From: Marinobacter zhejiangensis
GTDB taxonomy: Bacteria; Pseudomonadota; Gammaproteobacteria; Pseudomonadales; Oleiphilaceae
Assembly (NCBI RefSeq): GCF_900114775.1
Contig: NZ_FOUE01000001.1
Coordinates: 1,172,378-1,236,377 of the forward strand
Direction of reading: 5' to 3'
DNA: 64,000 nt
In this document: positions 9,266 through 18,530 of the stretch, piece after piece
Numbering within the stretch: position 1 is the first letter of the stretch
Layout: every line of letters begins with the position of its first letter
Position numbers and translations under genes: made by a program
The notes under the pieces: generated by a model
Told to the model about the DNA's origin: nothing
Seen by the model: the letters and a program-made list of their open reading frames with translations, nothing else
Database searches by the model: none

Positions 9266-10630
9266 ATGGAACTACCTGTCGTTGTCCGTCAGGCATTGGG
9301 AGATAAGGCAGATTGTGTAGAGCTGCGTGAGGTGTCTGGGCGCGCGGTATTACAAACACTAAGGATGGTGTTGCTGAGCGATGATTGTGGTCAGGTGCAG
9401 GTGATCAGCCGCAGTCAGGACCTGGTTGATGTGGTCGCGCTCAACAAGTGTCTTGACCGGGATCTGAGCCTGATGACCGGGGCGGAGCAATTGAAGGTTC
9501 GGGAGAAACTCGGTCTGCGCCAGTTGCCCGCGCTGCCATTACTGACGGGTTTTACGACGGTGGTGGACGACGCGGTCGATGGCTTGACGGATGTCGCGTT
9601 GGAGCTGCTGGACCAGAACCTGGTGATTGTACTGAAAGGCGCTCAGTTTCAGGCACTGACCGCGGATGCCCAGCGACAGTCCTTTGCGGTGGATGCGGGA
9701 TCAGTGGGGGTCAACCTGGACCGCCCGGAGAAGGACTGTGAGCAGCTGCATAGTGCGATCCAGCGCTTTACGGGACTGCGCATCCAGCAACGTCTGGAAG
9801 ATACCCTTGAGCTTCCGCCATTGCCGGAAACGGCGCAGCGGATTATCCAGCTGAGGGTCAATCCCAATGCCTTGATGGGGGATCTGGTCGACATCGTCGA
9901 AAGTGATCCCAGCCTGGCCGCTCAGGTGGTGAGCTGGGCGTCCTCCTCGTTCTACGCCGCCGCCGGCCAGGTGCGCTCAGTGCATGATGCCGTGTCCCGG
10001 GTGCTGGGCTTTGATCTGGTGATGAACCTGGCAGTGGGTCTGTCGTTAGGGCGCGCCCTGGAGCAGCCAAAGGTTCGGCCAGAGGGCATCGTCGATTACT
10101 GGCAACAGGCGATCTGGCAAGCCCAGTCGGCTGGCATCCTGGCCAGCATGATGCCACGGGGCCAGCGCCCGGCATTTGGGCTGGCTTACCTGGCGGGGCT
10201 ACTGCACAACTTTGGCTATCTGGTCCTTGCCCACGTTTTTCCGCCCCACTTCCAGTTGGTGTGCCGGTACCAGGAAGTCAATGCCCACCTGGACTCTTCG
10301 GTGATTGAGCATTTCCTGCTAGGCATCACGCGGGAGCAGATGGGCGCCCAGCTGATGAATAACTGGGGAATGCCGGATGAGGTCACCCAGGCCGTTCGTT
10401 ACCAGAAAAACCCGGCGTTCGATGGCCCTTATGATGTCTATGCCAAGCTCTTGTGGCTGGGGCGTCAGCTGCTGATTGAACGTGGTATTGCGCTGGGGGG
10501 CGGTGAAGCGGTTCCCGAGCATGTTTATGAGGATCTGGGGTTGGATAAGGTCCGGGTTGAGGCTCAGTTCGATGAGTTGGTGGCCAATAAGGATAGTGTG
10601 CTGGCGATTGCGGGCATGATGCAGGGCTGA
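9266..10630 (+). CDS. HDOD domain protein with N-terminal YbaK-like domain
   Basis: A 454-residue protein. Residues about 1-155 resemble the aminoacyl-tRNA deacylase/YbaK fold (weak, by pattern), and residues about 185-400 are an HDOD domain (LPPLPETAQRIIQL, then VDIVESDPSLAAQVVSWASS and YLAGLLHNFGYLVLAHVFP). HDOD proteins are regulatory relatives of HD phosphohydrolases, usually without metal ligands, and act in signalling. The partner is unknown. RBS AGGGGCG precedes the ATG. It is separated from recG by 131 bp and ends a plus-strand run. Confidence 0.75.
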   Translation: MELPVVVRQALGDKADCVELREVSGRAVLQTLRMVLLSDDCGQVQVISRSQDLVDVVALNKCLDRDLSLMTGAEQLKVREKLGLRQLPALPLLTGFTTVVDDAVDGLTDVALELLDQNLVIVLKGAQFQALTADAQRQSFAVDAGSVGVNLDRPEKDCEQLHSAIQRFTGLRIQQRLEDTLELPPLPETAQRIIQLRVNPNALMGDLVDIVESDPSLAAQVVSWASSSFYAAAGQVRSVHDAVSRVLGFDLVMNLAVGLSLGRALEQPKVRPEGIVDYWQQAIWQAQSAGILASMMPRGQRPAFGLAYLAGLLHNFGYLVLAHVFPPHFQLVCRYQEVNAHLDSSVIEHFLLGITREQMGAQLMNNWGMPDEVTQAVRYQKNPAFDGPYDVYAKLLWLGRQLLIERGIALGGGEAVPEHVYEDLGLDKVRVEAQFDELVANKDSVLAIAGMMQG

Positions 10631-10653
10631 ATGCCCCAGGGTTTTGCGCCCAT

Positions 10654-10679
10654 ATAAAAAAGCCGGCCCAAGGGCCGGC
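10654..10679 (-). terminator. Intrinsic terminator, minus strand
   Basis: GCCGGCCC (10662-10669) pairs with GGGCCGGC (10672-10679) around AA. On the minus strand the stem is followed by TTTTTTAT, a strong Rho-independent terminator; on the plus strand there is no U tail. It therefore ends transcription arriving from the DUF2489 side, although it lies 284 nt past that gene's stop codon. Confidence 0.75.
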
Positions 10680-10962
10680 AAGCTCACCCGCTTGTTGCAG
10701 ATCAATCCAGTCTCAAGAGCGGTGGTAAGAGGAGAGAGTGTACCGACAGCCTGAAGGGTCCTCCCTGACCGCAAATCCTATTGCTAAATCTAGCCAAAGA
10801 ATGTCATCGCTGCAGGGAGAAAATTGCCCTTGTAAAAGTGTGATCGAGTATTCATTTTTGGCGGGGGGCGGAACAGATTGATTCGCAAGCGAAATAGTAA
10901 AGTCACGACAGATTTTCTGTTACAAAAAATTACAAAACGGTGACGGATTGAGGGGGCCTTGC
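10680..10962 (-). other. Gene-free 283 bp between a stop codon and a distant terminator
   Basis: No convincing ORF on either strand. On the minus strand the stretch ends in a strong terminator and contains a small stem with loop AGGGAG (GGTC/GACC at 10757-10770) and an AT-rich part near 10905-10940. It may be a long 3' UTR of the DUF2489 transcript or hold a small RNA; I cannot point to a clear promoter. Confidence 0.3.
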
Positions 10963-11418
10963 TCAGAAGGGGTGGTGTCGCAGCGCGGCGGCGGCCTGCC
11001 GTATCGCCTCGGCGTGCCGGGTTTCAATCGCAAAACGTTCTTTGTCGAGTTTGCGGATAAAGCGTTTGTCGGTTTCCTCCCTGGCCTTATGGGTGGGCAT
11101 GTGGCGTAGCTGCTCATGCACTTGGGCGAACACGTTGTAGGGCGGGCGGGTCAACAATTCCGGTTCGACCAGCTCCAACAGGCCGTTGATCCTCAAACAC
11201 GCTTCTGAGTACTCAACCTGGTCTTCTTCAATCGCCAGGGCCAACAACCGAAGGCTCTCGACGATACTGCTGCGGCGTTCGGCATGAAAGGCCATCTGTT
11301 TCTCACGCCGGGCTCGCTCAGTTTTCAGTACCTTGAACTGGCGGACGATAAACACCAGCAGCAGGCTGATGGCAATCAGTCCTGCCGCAATCAAAACCCA
11401 TTGCAGCCACTGGGGCAT
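10963..11418 (-). CDS. DUF2489 membrane protein
   Basis: A 151-residue protein, start ATG 11418 with AGGAG 6 nt upstream (longer in-frame versions overlap the upstream gene). One N-terminal transmembrane helix (residues about 5-25, WVLIAAGLIAISLLLVFIV) is followed by a basic, cytoplasmic, helical region with the DUF2489 hallmarks SSIVESLRLLALAIEEDQ, SEACLRI and HMPTHKAREE. The family has no known function. It lies 28 nt downstream of the molybdopterin oxidoreductase gene on the same strand, so the two probably share a transcript; whether they work together is unknown. Confidence 0.8.
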   Translation of the reverse strand: MPQWLQWVLIAAGLIAISLLLVFIVRQFKVLKTERARREKQMAFHAERRSSIVESLRLLALAIEEDQVEYSEACLRINGLLELVEPELLTRPPYNVFAQVHEQLRHMPTHKAREETDKRFIRKLDKERFAIETRHAEAIRQAAAALRHHPF

Positions 11419-11446
11419 GGTTGTCTCCTGGTTGATCCGTTGCTGG

Positions 11447-13741
11447 TCAGGCCCGCTGGCGATTGCGTTCGGCGCGCCAGAGGCGGACTTTGACCGACTG
11501 ACCATTTAATGCGGAAGTCCCGCTCAGCTGGTCCACCTGGTCGGCGGCAATCACATCATTGATGCTGACGCCCGCATGGGCGGTCGCCACCGACTGCCCT
11601 GTGCCCTCGCGTGTGTGGCCCCAGCCGTGGGGAATGGACACCACGCCGGGCATCACATCCTCTGTGATTTCTACAGGCAAAACAACCTGGCCGGTGGCAC
11701 TGGACACCTCAGCCATATCGCCGGCTTTCAGCCCGCAACGGGATGCGTCCTTGGGGTGAATCATCAGGGTGCAGCGGGTTTTACCTTTCACCAGGCGGTG
11801 GCTGTTGTGGAGCCAGGAATTATTGCTGCGCACGTGACGACGTCCGATCAGTCTTAGCTCGTTGGATACGGGGGATGACAGGCGCTGGTGAAGGCGGTCC
11901 AGGTCGTCCAGATAGCGTCTTGGCGCCAGGTTGATGCGGTTGTCCCGGGTGTACAGCCGCTCCGGCAAGCACGGTGACAGCGGCCCCAGGTCAACCCCGT
12001 TGGGGCTGTCCTTCAGTGACCGGATGGATAGCCCTTTGGGTAATTCTGACCAGCGCCGGTAGACCGGGCTGAGTTCCGCCAGCCCATGCAGCGGGCTTCC
12101 CGCCGGGAAAATGTCGGTAATCAGGTCTGCAAGGCTTTGGGCCAGCGGGCGAAGTGGTCCGACGTCGGTACCGTATGGACCGCTGCGTAATGCCAGGTCG
12201 AGCACGCTGTCCGGGCCAAGCTGTTTGAACGCCCGCCACCCCAATTCAGCCCGAAGCGGCAGCCTGCCTCCTTTGCGGAGCCGCTCCAGTCGATGAGCCA
12301 GTCCGAGCAGTATCTCCCAGTCATGCCGCGCATCTTCGCCCCGTTCAAATAGGGCCGGGCTGTACTTGGCGGTGTTTCGAACCGAGAAAAGGTTAAAGAT
12401 CAGGTCGTAATGGCTTCGCTCCAGCGCCGCGGTGGGGGGCAGGATGATATCGGCATGGCGGGTGGTCTCGTTGAGGTAATAGTCCACCGAGACCATGAAG
12501 TCGAGGCCTTCAAGCGCCTGTTCAAGCCGGCCACCATCGGGGTTGGACAGCACCGGGTTGCCGGCAATGGTCACAAAGGCTTTGATCTGGCCGTCGCCCG
12601 GGGTCAGCATTTCATCCGCCATGGTGTTGGCGGGGTACTCCCCGCCAAACTCCGGCAGCTGGCGCACCCGGCTGCGGCGTTTATCGAAATGCCCCTTCTG
12701 ACCGGACATGGCTGCCAGGGCTACCAGATCAACCGCAGGTTGGGTAAACATGACGCCGCCCGGCACATCCAGTTTGCCGGCCAGTATGTTCAGTACGTAG
12801 ATCAACCAGGTGGCGACACCGCCATGGGCCTGGGTACTGGTGCCCATACGGCCGTACAGGGCGGCTTTGCTGGTGCCTGCAAACTGACGGGTAAGCTGGC
12901 GAAGGGTGTCTGCGGCTATGCCGGTATGACCGCTGACCGACTCCGGCGAGAAGGGCAGCGCGGCAAGGCGAATCAGGTCGACATCCTTGAGCCACTGCTC
13001 GGTATGGCCAGGGTTGACCAGGTGTTCGTCAAACAGGGTGTGGACCATCGCCATCAGCATCAGGGCGTCGCTACCTGGCGTGATGAAGTGGAAGGCATCG
13101 GCGAGTACGGCGGTTTCCGTGCGCCTCGGATCAATGACAATCATCTGGCCGCCCCGTGCCTGTAATGCCTTGAGGCGACCACGGAAGTCCGGCACCGTCA
13201 TCAGGCTGCCGTTGGAGGCCATTGGGTTGGCGCCAATGCAGATAAACAGGTCGGTGCGGTCGATGTCGGGGATCGGAAACATCAGCTGGTGACCAAAGAC
13301 TTCCAGACTGGCCAGCATGTGGGGAAGCTGGTCGTTGGAGGTGGCGGAAAACCGGTTCTGGGTGCCCAGCGCTCGCAGAAACGACGGGTTGGCGATCAGG
13401 CTGCCATGGTTATGGACGTTAGGGTTGCCCAGGTAAACGCCCACCGCATTGCGCCCTAGCTCCCGCCGTACCCGGTGCAGCCGGCTGGCCACCAGGTCCA
13501 GAGCCTCGTCCCACTCCATTTCTTGCCAGCCATCCTCGGTACGCCGGATTGGCTTGCGCAGGCGCTCGGGATCTTCATGGAGGTCTTTGATGGCGACCGC
13601 CTTGGGGCAGATGTGTCCCTGACTGAGCGGGTCGTTCTCATCCCCCTTGATCGAAAGAATGGTTCCTTCTTTGACCTCAATGGCGATCCCACACATGGCT
13701 TCGCAAAGGTGGCAGGTTCGAAAGTGGGTTCCGTTGTCCAT
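11447..13741 (-). CDS. Molybdopterin-dependent oxidoreductase, 4Fe-4S
   Basis: A 764-residue protein of the DMSO reductase/formate dehydrogenase-like family. The N-terminal 4Fe-4S site is C10, C13, C17 and C45 (CHLCEAMCG, HICPKA). It has molybdopterin-binding segments such as VIDPRRTETA and a C-terminal dinucleotide-binding beta-barrel with IPHGWGHTREG. No selenocysteine or obvious cysteine ligand is seen at the Mo site region near residues 100-140. There is no Tat signal, so it is cytoplasmic. No electron-transfer subunit or chaperone is adjacent, only DUF2489. Substrate unknown; formate or an organic oxide are possibilities. Confidence 0.88.
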   Translation of the reverse strand: MDNGTHFRTCHLCEAMCGIAIEVKEGTILSIKGDENDPLSQGHICPKAVAIKDLHEDPERLRKPIRRTEDGWQEMEWDEALDLVASRLHRVRRELGRNAVGVYLGNPNVHNHGSLIANPSFLRALGTQNRFSATSNDQLPHMLASLEVFGHQLMFPIPDIDRTDLFICIGANPMASNGSLMTVPDFRGRLKALQARGGQMIVIDPRRTETAVLADAFHFITPGSDALMLMAMVHTLFDEHLVNPGHTEQWLKDVDLIRLAALPFSPESVSGHTGIAADTLRQLTRQFAGTSKAALYGRMGTSTQAHGGVATWLIYVLNILAGKLDVPGGVMFTQPAVDLVALAAMSGQKGHFDKRRSRVRQLPEFGGEYPANTMADEMLTPGDGQIKAFVTIAGNPVLSNPDGGRLEQALEGLDFMVSVDYYLNETTRHADIILPPTAALERSHYDLIFNLFSVRNTAKYSPALFERGEDARHDWEILLGLAHRLERLRKGGRLPLRAELGWRAFKQLGPDSVLDLALRSGPYGTDVGPLRPLAQSLADLITDIFPAGSPLHGLAELSPVYRRWSELPKGLSIRSLKDSPNGVDLGPLSPCLPERLYTRDNRINLAPRRYLDDLDRLHQRLSSPVSNELRLIGRRHVRSNNSWLHNSHRLVKGKTRCTLMIHPKDASRCGLKAGDMAEVSSATGQVVLPVEITEDVMPGVVSIPHGWGHTREGTGQSVATAHAGVSINDVIAADQVDQLSGTSALNGQSVKVRLWRAERNRQRA

Positions 13742-13844
13742 GAGTCTCTCCGTGCCCGTTGTTATCGTCTATGGTTGCACCAGGCAACCAGATTAGCAGG
13801 AAAGCCGGAGAAGGGGAAAAGCCGGAGGTTGGCAAAAGCGGCCA

Positions 13845-13871
13845 CAAAAAAGGCCAGCCCGAGGGCTGGCC
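13845..13871 (-). terminator. Intrinsic terminator after the Ig-repeat lipoprotein gene
   Basis: GGCCAGCCC (13852-13860) and GGGCTGGCC (13863-13871) form a 9-bp stem; on the minus strand it is followed by TTTTTTGTGG. It lies 22 bp past the stop of the 13893-17174 gene and ends that transcript. Confidence 0.85.
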
Positions 13872-13892
13872 TGTGAAAGGCATTGGCCTGAG

Positions 13893-16800
13893 TTATTGCT
13901 GAGCCGGCAGGTTCTTGACCGGGTTTGAAATGAAGTTCAGGTATTGGCCATCCACCGGGATTTCCAGGGGAAGCTTGATTTGTACCAGTCCGAAGCCAGA
14001 AACACCCAGAGCATCGGCTGTGACCAGCAGCTCATCGTTTTCCCCGACGCGGTTGGTGTTGCGTTGCTCGACCTGCATCCTGCCGTCGTCCAGGAAGGTC
14101 ACATTGCCCCGCAACTCGAGAGTAAACGGGCGACCGTAGAGGTCATGGGTGCCCCCCAGGGGAATCTCCATGTCTGGTGCATCGATCAGAAGATCGGCGT
14201 TGGTCACAAATTGGGGTTGTCCATTGTCGCCGGTAGCGATGATTCCGGGGATCAGCGAGTTGCGGCTGCAGTTGCTTACACAGCTTGGGTCATCCTTGGC
14301 ATAGCGCATGCGAAGAACCTGAGTATTGGTTACAGACTCTTCCTGAAGCAGTATTCCCAATACATTCAGTTGAGTAAACACGCTGATTGAGCTGGTTGTC
14401 AGTGCGGTGGGGTACAGGTCCACCAGCATGCCTTCCAGTTCATCGCCGCTGTTGGGAGCTTCCGGAGTGGGGTCAAAGACACCCGGGCCTTTAACCTCGG
14501 TGTTCAGGGCATAAGTCTGGTAGATGAATTTGTCCCTGGGGCAGTCCGGGTGATCTGCGCCGAACAAGCTGACTTTACCCGCTTCACAGCCGACACGGCC
14601 AGGTATGGCACCGAGAAGCCCGGCATCCGCTGTACCATTGATAACCGCCAGCTTGGTGGAGTTCGGCGCGGCCGCCCAGCCGTCCGTATCGCTACCGGTG
14701 TGGGCGGCTTCGAAGGGCTCTGGGCAGCTGTCGTTGTAAGAGCTGTCACAGTCAATCAGGAAGTTGGAGTTGGTGTCGCGTACCGGAAAATTCCGCAGAG
14801 CGGTAAATACACTTTCCTGAGGCTCGCTGCCTTCGAAGTAGATCACCAGATCGTCAGCACCACTGCCACTGTCGTTCAGCCCTTCCAGAATGTCAGTTTT
14901 GAGCGCCAGCCCATTGGCGCCACACACCGATGTCCTTGGCTCCTGGGTACAGGTTGTCGGAGTCGGGTCCTGCTGTGACTTCATGGTGTAGCGGTAAAAG
15001 TTGCCCGGCTCCCACGGTTGGTTGGGGAAGAAACGGACCTGTTGCAGGCTCTTCTCAAACCGGCCTGCCACCAGGGTTGTTTCTCCTTCCAGGGGTTTGC
15101 CATTCGCATCTGCGACCACCTTCTCAACCACAAAAGTGTTCTCGTTGATGGAGGCGAGGTCCATGGATTGCGAGAACACAACGGTGATGGGGCGGTCTGC
15201 CGGCATAGCGCTTACCGGAAGCACATCAACGATGGGCTGGGCGCCTTTGTTGTGCCCGGGGCTGTTGGCATAGCAGGAGCCTAGTACCCCATTGTTAAGG
15301 TCGAGCGCCGCAAAGTTGGTTTCACAGGGGAAACCCGGGTAGGTGGTCAAGGCCAGTGGCGGTCGTTCGACCGTATTGGCCAGTGGGTCCAGGGTAAAGT
15401 TGAGCGTGTTTACCGTCGCCAGGTTGCCGGCGAGGTCTGTCAGCCCGTTGACGACGACCTGATAGTTGACGCCATGCTTGAGCCCCCCTTCCGGGTTCAG
15501 GGTAAGCGCGGTGCCATCCAGCTGGGTGTGCAGGGTTTCGACCGGTATACCGTCAGCAATCAGGCTTACGCCAGACGGAATGGAGGCATTGTCCAGAGGC
15601 TCATCAAAAAACAGGATGACCGGGTCTCCTGGGCGCTGCATTGACTGGCGGGTCGACGGCGTAGCGTCTTCAGCACCCGGCATCCAGCTCACCAGTTGTG
15701 GGCCTGTGGTGTCAACAATCCGGTTGTCCAGCGCGTTGAGCTGAACATCAAGATTGGTATCCGCTTCGATGTGGAAGGCGATAGTGGAATCAGCAAACTC
15801 CTGACCCAACAGGTTGGGTTCAACCATGCCAATGGCATCGATGGTCAGTACACCGTCCTTGACGATGGCGATACCGCTCAGTTCCACACCCAGCAGGTCC
15901 TGTGACAGCGACGCATTGGGCTGGGCCTCGGCCGTGTTCATCGAAACATCCATGAACAGTTTGACGTGGCGTGGGGCCTCAACGGAGTTGGAGTAGGGGT
16001 TTGGATACAGGTAGCCGGTGGCATCGGACAACATGGTGACCCGGATGTCTCCGGTTGTCTGGATGCTGTTGGTATTGACTTTGATTACGGGTACCACCCC
16101 GCCGACGTTCACATCCAGGCTGCTGCTGATCAGCACGCTGCCTTTGGGAACTCGCAGGGGTACAGGGTCATCGCCCGGGAAGCTGGGGGCGTAAGCCAGC
16201 TCGGCATAGAGTCCGCCGGTCTGCTGTGAGGGGCCGGAGGTTCCCATGAGTGTGGAGTTGAGCGTAACGCCATTGATGACCGCACCATTCAACAGAGAGT
16301 GTTGGGCGTCGGCTTCCGCCTGGCCGGCCAGCAGACCTGAATCAATGGTCTCCTGGTACAGGATCACGGTGGGGCTGGTTTCCCGGGGCGTGAAGCTGTG
16401 GCTGTAGTTAAGTTGCTCGCCAGCCAGGTTCTGCAGGTTGGCAACCTCCACGGAGTAATTGGCACCGGGGTTGAGCGCGTCGCCCTCAAGGCCACACTGC
16501 GCTTTGTCGTCGGTTGTGCACGGGTCAATGGTGATGTAGCGCCCGTTGACCAGAACAGTGGCGGGAACCGCTTCACCAGCGCCATCACGCAGGGTGATGC
16601 TGCCGCCAAGCTGTTGCCATTGTGGGTGCACCGGCTGGGTCAGGCGCAGGCGGAACGTGGAGAAGTCCATCGGCCGGAAGAAACCGTCTGCTGACGGAAT
16701 CATCTGCTCGACCGCAAATTCCGAGCTCAGGTTATCCAGCGACTGGATCCCTGACTGTTCGGCCCGGGTTGAAAACTGGATACCCTCTGGACCAAATGCG

Positions 16801-17174
16801 TTGGGCGTGGCGATAGCGCGGTTGCCGGCAGCGTCGAGGCTGCCGTCAAAGGTGATGGTGTAATCGGTCGCCGGGTTCAGCTTACCAACTGGAGACAGTT
16901 TGATGCTGTGGCCGCCGTCAACCAGCTCTGCGGTTACCGGCACCAGCGCATTGCCGTCGCTGAGCTGGATTTTGCTGGTGATGTTTTCGTCGGTAATCGC
17001 ATGAGAGAAGCGCAGGACGATGTCTGCGATCGGGCTGACTTCCCGTTGACCATCGGCGGGGAAAGAGTAGACGGTGTAGCCCGCCTCTACCGGCTCCTTC
17101 ATGGTTTGCTCTGAACCCCCACACGCTGCCAGGAGCAGCGCTGGGCCCAATGCCAGGATCTTGTTGTACTTCAT
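13893..17174 (-). CDS. Large surface lipoprotein with Ig-like (SbsA/Big_5-type) repeats
   Basis: A 1093-residue protein with a lipoprotein signal (ALLLAACGGS, acylated Cys18). At least three repeats read as Ig-like modules of the Big_5 type: ADIVLRFSHAITDENI near the N-terminus, DPVILFFDEPLDNASI mid-protein, and ITVVFSQSMDLASI further on. No GxSxG lipase motif or other catalytic signature was seen, so it is not a plain VolA-type lipase. The start ATG 17174 has GAGGTG upstream. It sits 18 bp downstream of a FadL-like porin gene and shares its transcript. It may be an outer-membrane partner in uptake or binding of hydrophobic substrates (inference). Confidence 0.75.
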   Translation of the reverse strand: MKYNKILALGPALLLAACGGSEQTMKEPVEAGYTVYSFPADGQREVSPIADIVLRFSHAITDENITSKIQLSDGNALVPVTAELVDGGHSIKLSPVGKLNPATDYTITFDGSLDAAGNRAIATPNAFGPEGIQFSTRAEQSGIQSLDNLSSEFAVEQMIPSADGFFRPMDFSTFRLRLTQPVHPQWQQLGGSITLRDGAGEAVPATVLVNGRYITIDPCTTDDKAQCGLEGDALNPGANYSVEVANLQNLAGEQLNYSHSFTPRETSPTVILYQETIDSGLLAGQAEADAQHSLLNGAVINGVTLNSTLMGTSGPSQQTGGLYAELAYAPSFPGDDPVPLRVPKGSVLISSSLDVNVGGVVPVIKVNTNSIQTTGDIRVTMLSDATGYLYPNPYSNSVEAPRHVKLFMDVSMNTAEAQPNASLSQDLLGVELSGIAIVKDGVLTIDAIGMVEPNLLGQEFADSTIAFHIEADTNLDVQLNALDNRIVDTTGPQLVSWMPGAEDATPSTRQSMQRPGDPVILFFDEPLDNASIPSGVSLIADGIPVETLHTQLDGTALTLNPEGGLKHGVNYQVVVNGLTDLAGNLATVNTLNFTLDPLANTVERPPLALTTYPGFPCETNFAALDLNNGVLGSCYANSPGHNKGAQPIVDVLPVSAMPADRPITVVFSQSMDLASINENTFVVEKVVADANGKPLEGETTLVAGRFEKSLQQVRFFPNQPWEPGNFYRYTMKSQQDPTPTTCTQEPRTSVCGANGLALKTDILEGLNDSGSGADDLVIYFEGSEPQESVFTALRNFPVRDTNSNFLIDCDSSYNDSCPEPFEAAHTGSDTDGWAAAPNSTKLAVINGTADAGLLGAIPGRVGCEAGKVSLFGADHPDCPRDKFIYQTYALNTEVKGPGVFDPTPEAPNSGDELEGMLVDLYPTALTTSSISVFTQLNVLGILLQEESVTNTQVLRMRYAKDDPSCVSNCSRNSLIPGIIATGDNGQPQFVTNADLLIDAPDMEIPLGGTHDLYGRPFTLELRGNVTFLDDGRMQVEQRNTNRVGENDELLVTADALGVSGFGLVQIKLPLEIPVDGQYLNFISNPVKNLPAQQ

Positions 17175-17192
17175 GGCTGACACCTCAATTTA

Positions 17193-18530
17193 TCAGAACT
17201 TCAGCGTGATGGATCCGGTCAGGACATCCACGTCGCCATCTGTTGTGGCCACAATGTTATTGCTCTGCTGGCCGTCAGGACGGGTATTGGTCAGGGTGAA
17301 ATCGCGCTCCTGCAGCATTTGCCGCTGGTAGCCAAGATCCAGTCGTACCGGGTAGGTAAGCAGGCGGGTGCGTGCGTATTCGGCACTCAGGCCCAGGCCG
17401 ACAATGTATTTGTCATGGTCGAAGTAGTTGACGTCCAGAGTGCTGTCGCTTTTGAGGGCGGCTTCCTGGTAGGCCATGCCAACAGTGACGCCAAAGTGTT
17501 CGGCGAACTTGAATTCAGCACCAATGCGGGGGATCAGAATGTCGTCAAACTGTGCATTGGCCTGGTCTTTGATGGTGTCACCTTCGAACTGGCTTTCAAG
17601 GTCAGACCAGTTCTGCTGTTCGAGGGTCACCCCAACACGCCAGTTGTCGCCGCTGTACTGGGCGCCAACGGAATAGATTGACGGCTGGTAGGAGTCGTAT
17701 GTGGACACCGCCAGGATCAGCGGAGCGCTGGCTGGGATCAGACCGGGGATGATGGTCGTCGCGTCGACGGTGGTGCGGGTGTTGGAGCTGCTGCGGTAAG
17801 CGAACGCCGCCTCGAAGCCATCAAGCCAACAGCTGGAGTCAGGGCAGAATGTTTCGCCAAAGTCCAGGTTGGTACTCAGGATAGAGCGAATGGACGGTTT
17901 TGCATTGACTTGCAACGTTTCATATTGGGTGTTGCCTGCAAGGTCAGTGGTGACCACCATGGATGCAGATGAGTGCAGGGTAACCCGGAACGATGCACCA
18001 ACATCAATGCCTCGCCATAGAGTCGTTGCGCCGCCAACGTTCAGGAACAGGGGCTGGCGACCGTACTCCAGATGCTGACCTTCAACGCCCGTGGTGGACT
18101 CAAATGCCAGCATTTCTTTACCGTACTTCTCTACACCAGCAATGAAACCCAGATAGAGGGGGTGATCCAGACGAGTCAGGGAGCTCAGGTTGGTCTTCAT
18201 CCCAATAATGGCGTGCTGACTTGGCTTGTTCGACAGGATGTCACCATTCCTGTCAGAGGCTTCTGCGCGAATCTCCGGTTCTGCATGCAGCAGACCCCCA
18301 GTCAGTTCACCACGGGAGTCCTTGGCAAGGTAGGCCGGGTTGTAATAAGTGGCCGAAACCTGGGTGTTGAACATCGACAGAGCCTGGGCAGATCCTACGT
18401 CTGTAGGGAGGATGCCGTAGGTTGTGGCAAGGTTGCCCATGCTGGCTGAGGCGTTGATAGCCATTCCGGAGGTGGCTGCGGCAAGCGCAAGAGACAATGC
18501 CCGCACAGAGAAGCGGTCAGATAAAGCCAT
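17193..18530 (-). CDS. FadL/OmpP1-like outer membrane transport protein
   Basis: A 445-residue protein with a Sec signal peptide (cleavage near AINASA-SMGN), a FadL-style N-terminus rich in small residues with TYYNPAYLAK, repeated amphipathic strands, and a C-terminal Phe (GSITLKF), the signature for Bam-dependent insertion. FadL channels import long-chain fatty acids and hydrophobic compounds by lateral diffusion. GGAG lies 8 nt before the ATG. It is the first gene of a two-gene operon with the Ig-repeat lipoprotein. The exact substrate cannot be told; a hydrocarbon or fatty acid is plausible for a marine oil-degrader-like host. Confidence 0.7.
   Translation of the reverse strand: MALSDRFSVRALSLALAAATSGMAINASASMGNLATTYGILPTDVGSAQALSMFNTQVSATYYNPAYLAKDSRGELTGGLLHAEPEIRAEASDRNGDILSNKPSQHAIIGMKTNLSSLTRLDHPLYLGFIAGVEKYGKEMLAFESTTGVEGQHLEYGRQPLFLNVGGATTLWRGIDVGASFRVTLHSSASMVVTTDLAGNTQYETLQVNAKPSIRSILSTNLDFGETFCPDSSCWLDGFEAAFAYRSSSNTRTTVDATTIIPGLIPASAPLILAVSTYDSYQPSIYSVGAQYSGDNWRVGVTLEQQNWSDLESQFEGDTIKDQANAQFDDILIPRIGAEFKFAEHFGVTVGMAYQEAALKSDSTLDVNYFDHDKYIVGLGLSAEYARTRLLTYPVRLDLGYQRQMLQERDFTLTNTRPDGQQSNNIVATTDGDVDVLTGSITLKF

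Noticed and set aside
12410..13165. A 251-codon plus-strand ORF inside the molybdopterin oxidoreductase gene
   Set aside because: Antisense shadow of a high-GC gene, with no start signal or family features.
13893..17174. VolA-type lysophospholipase identity for the Ig-repeat lipoprotein
   Set aside because: No GxSxG nucleophile motif was found in a plausible context, although the genomic pairing with a FadL-like porin is similar.
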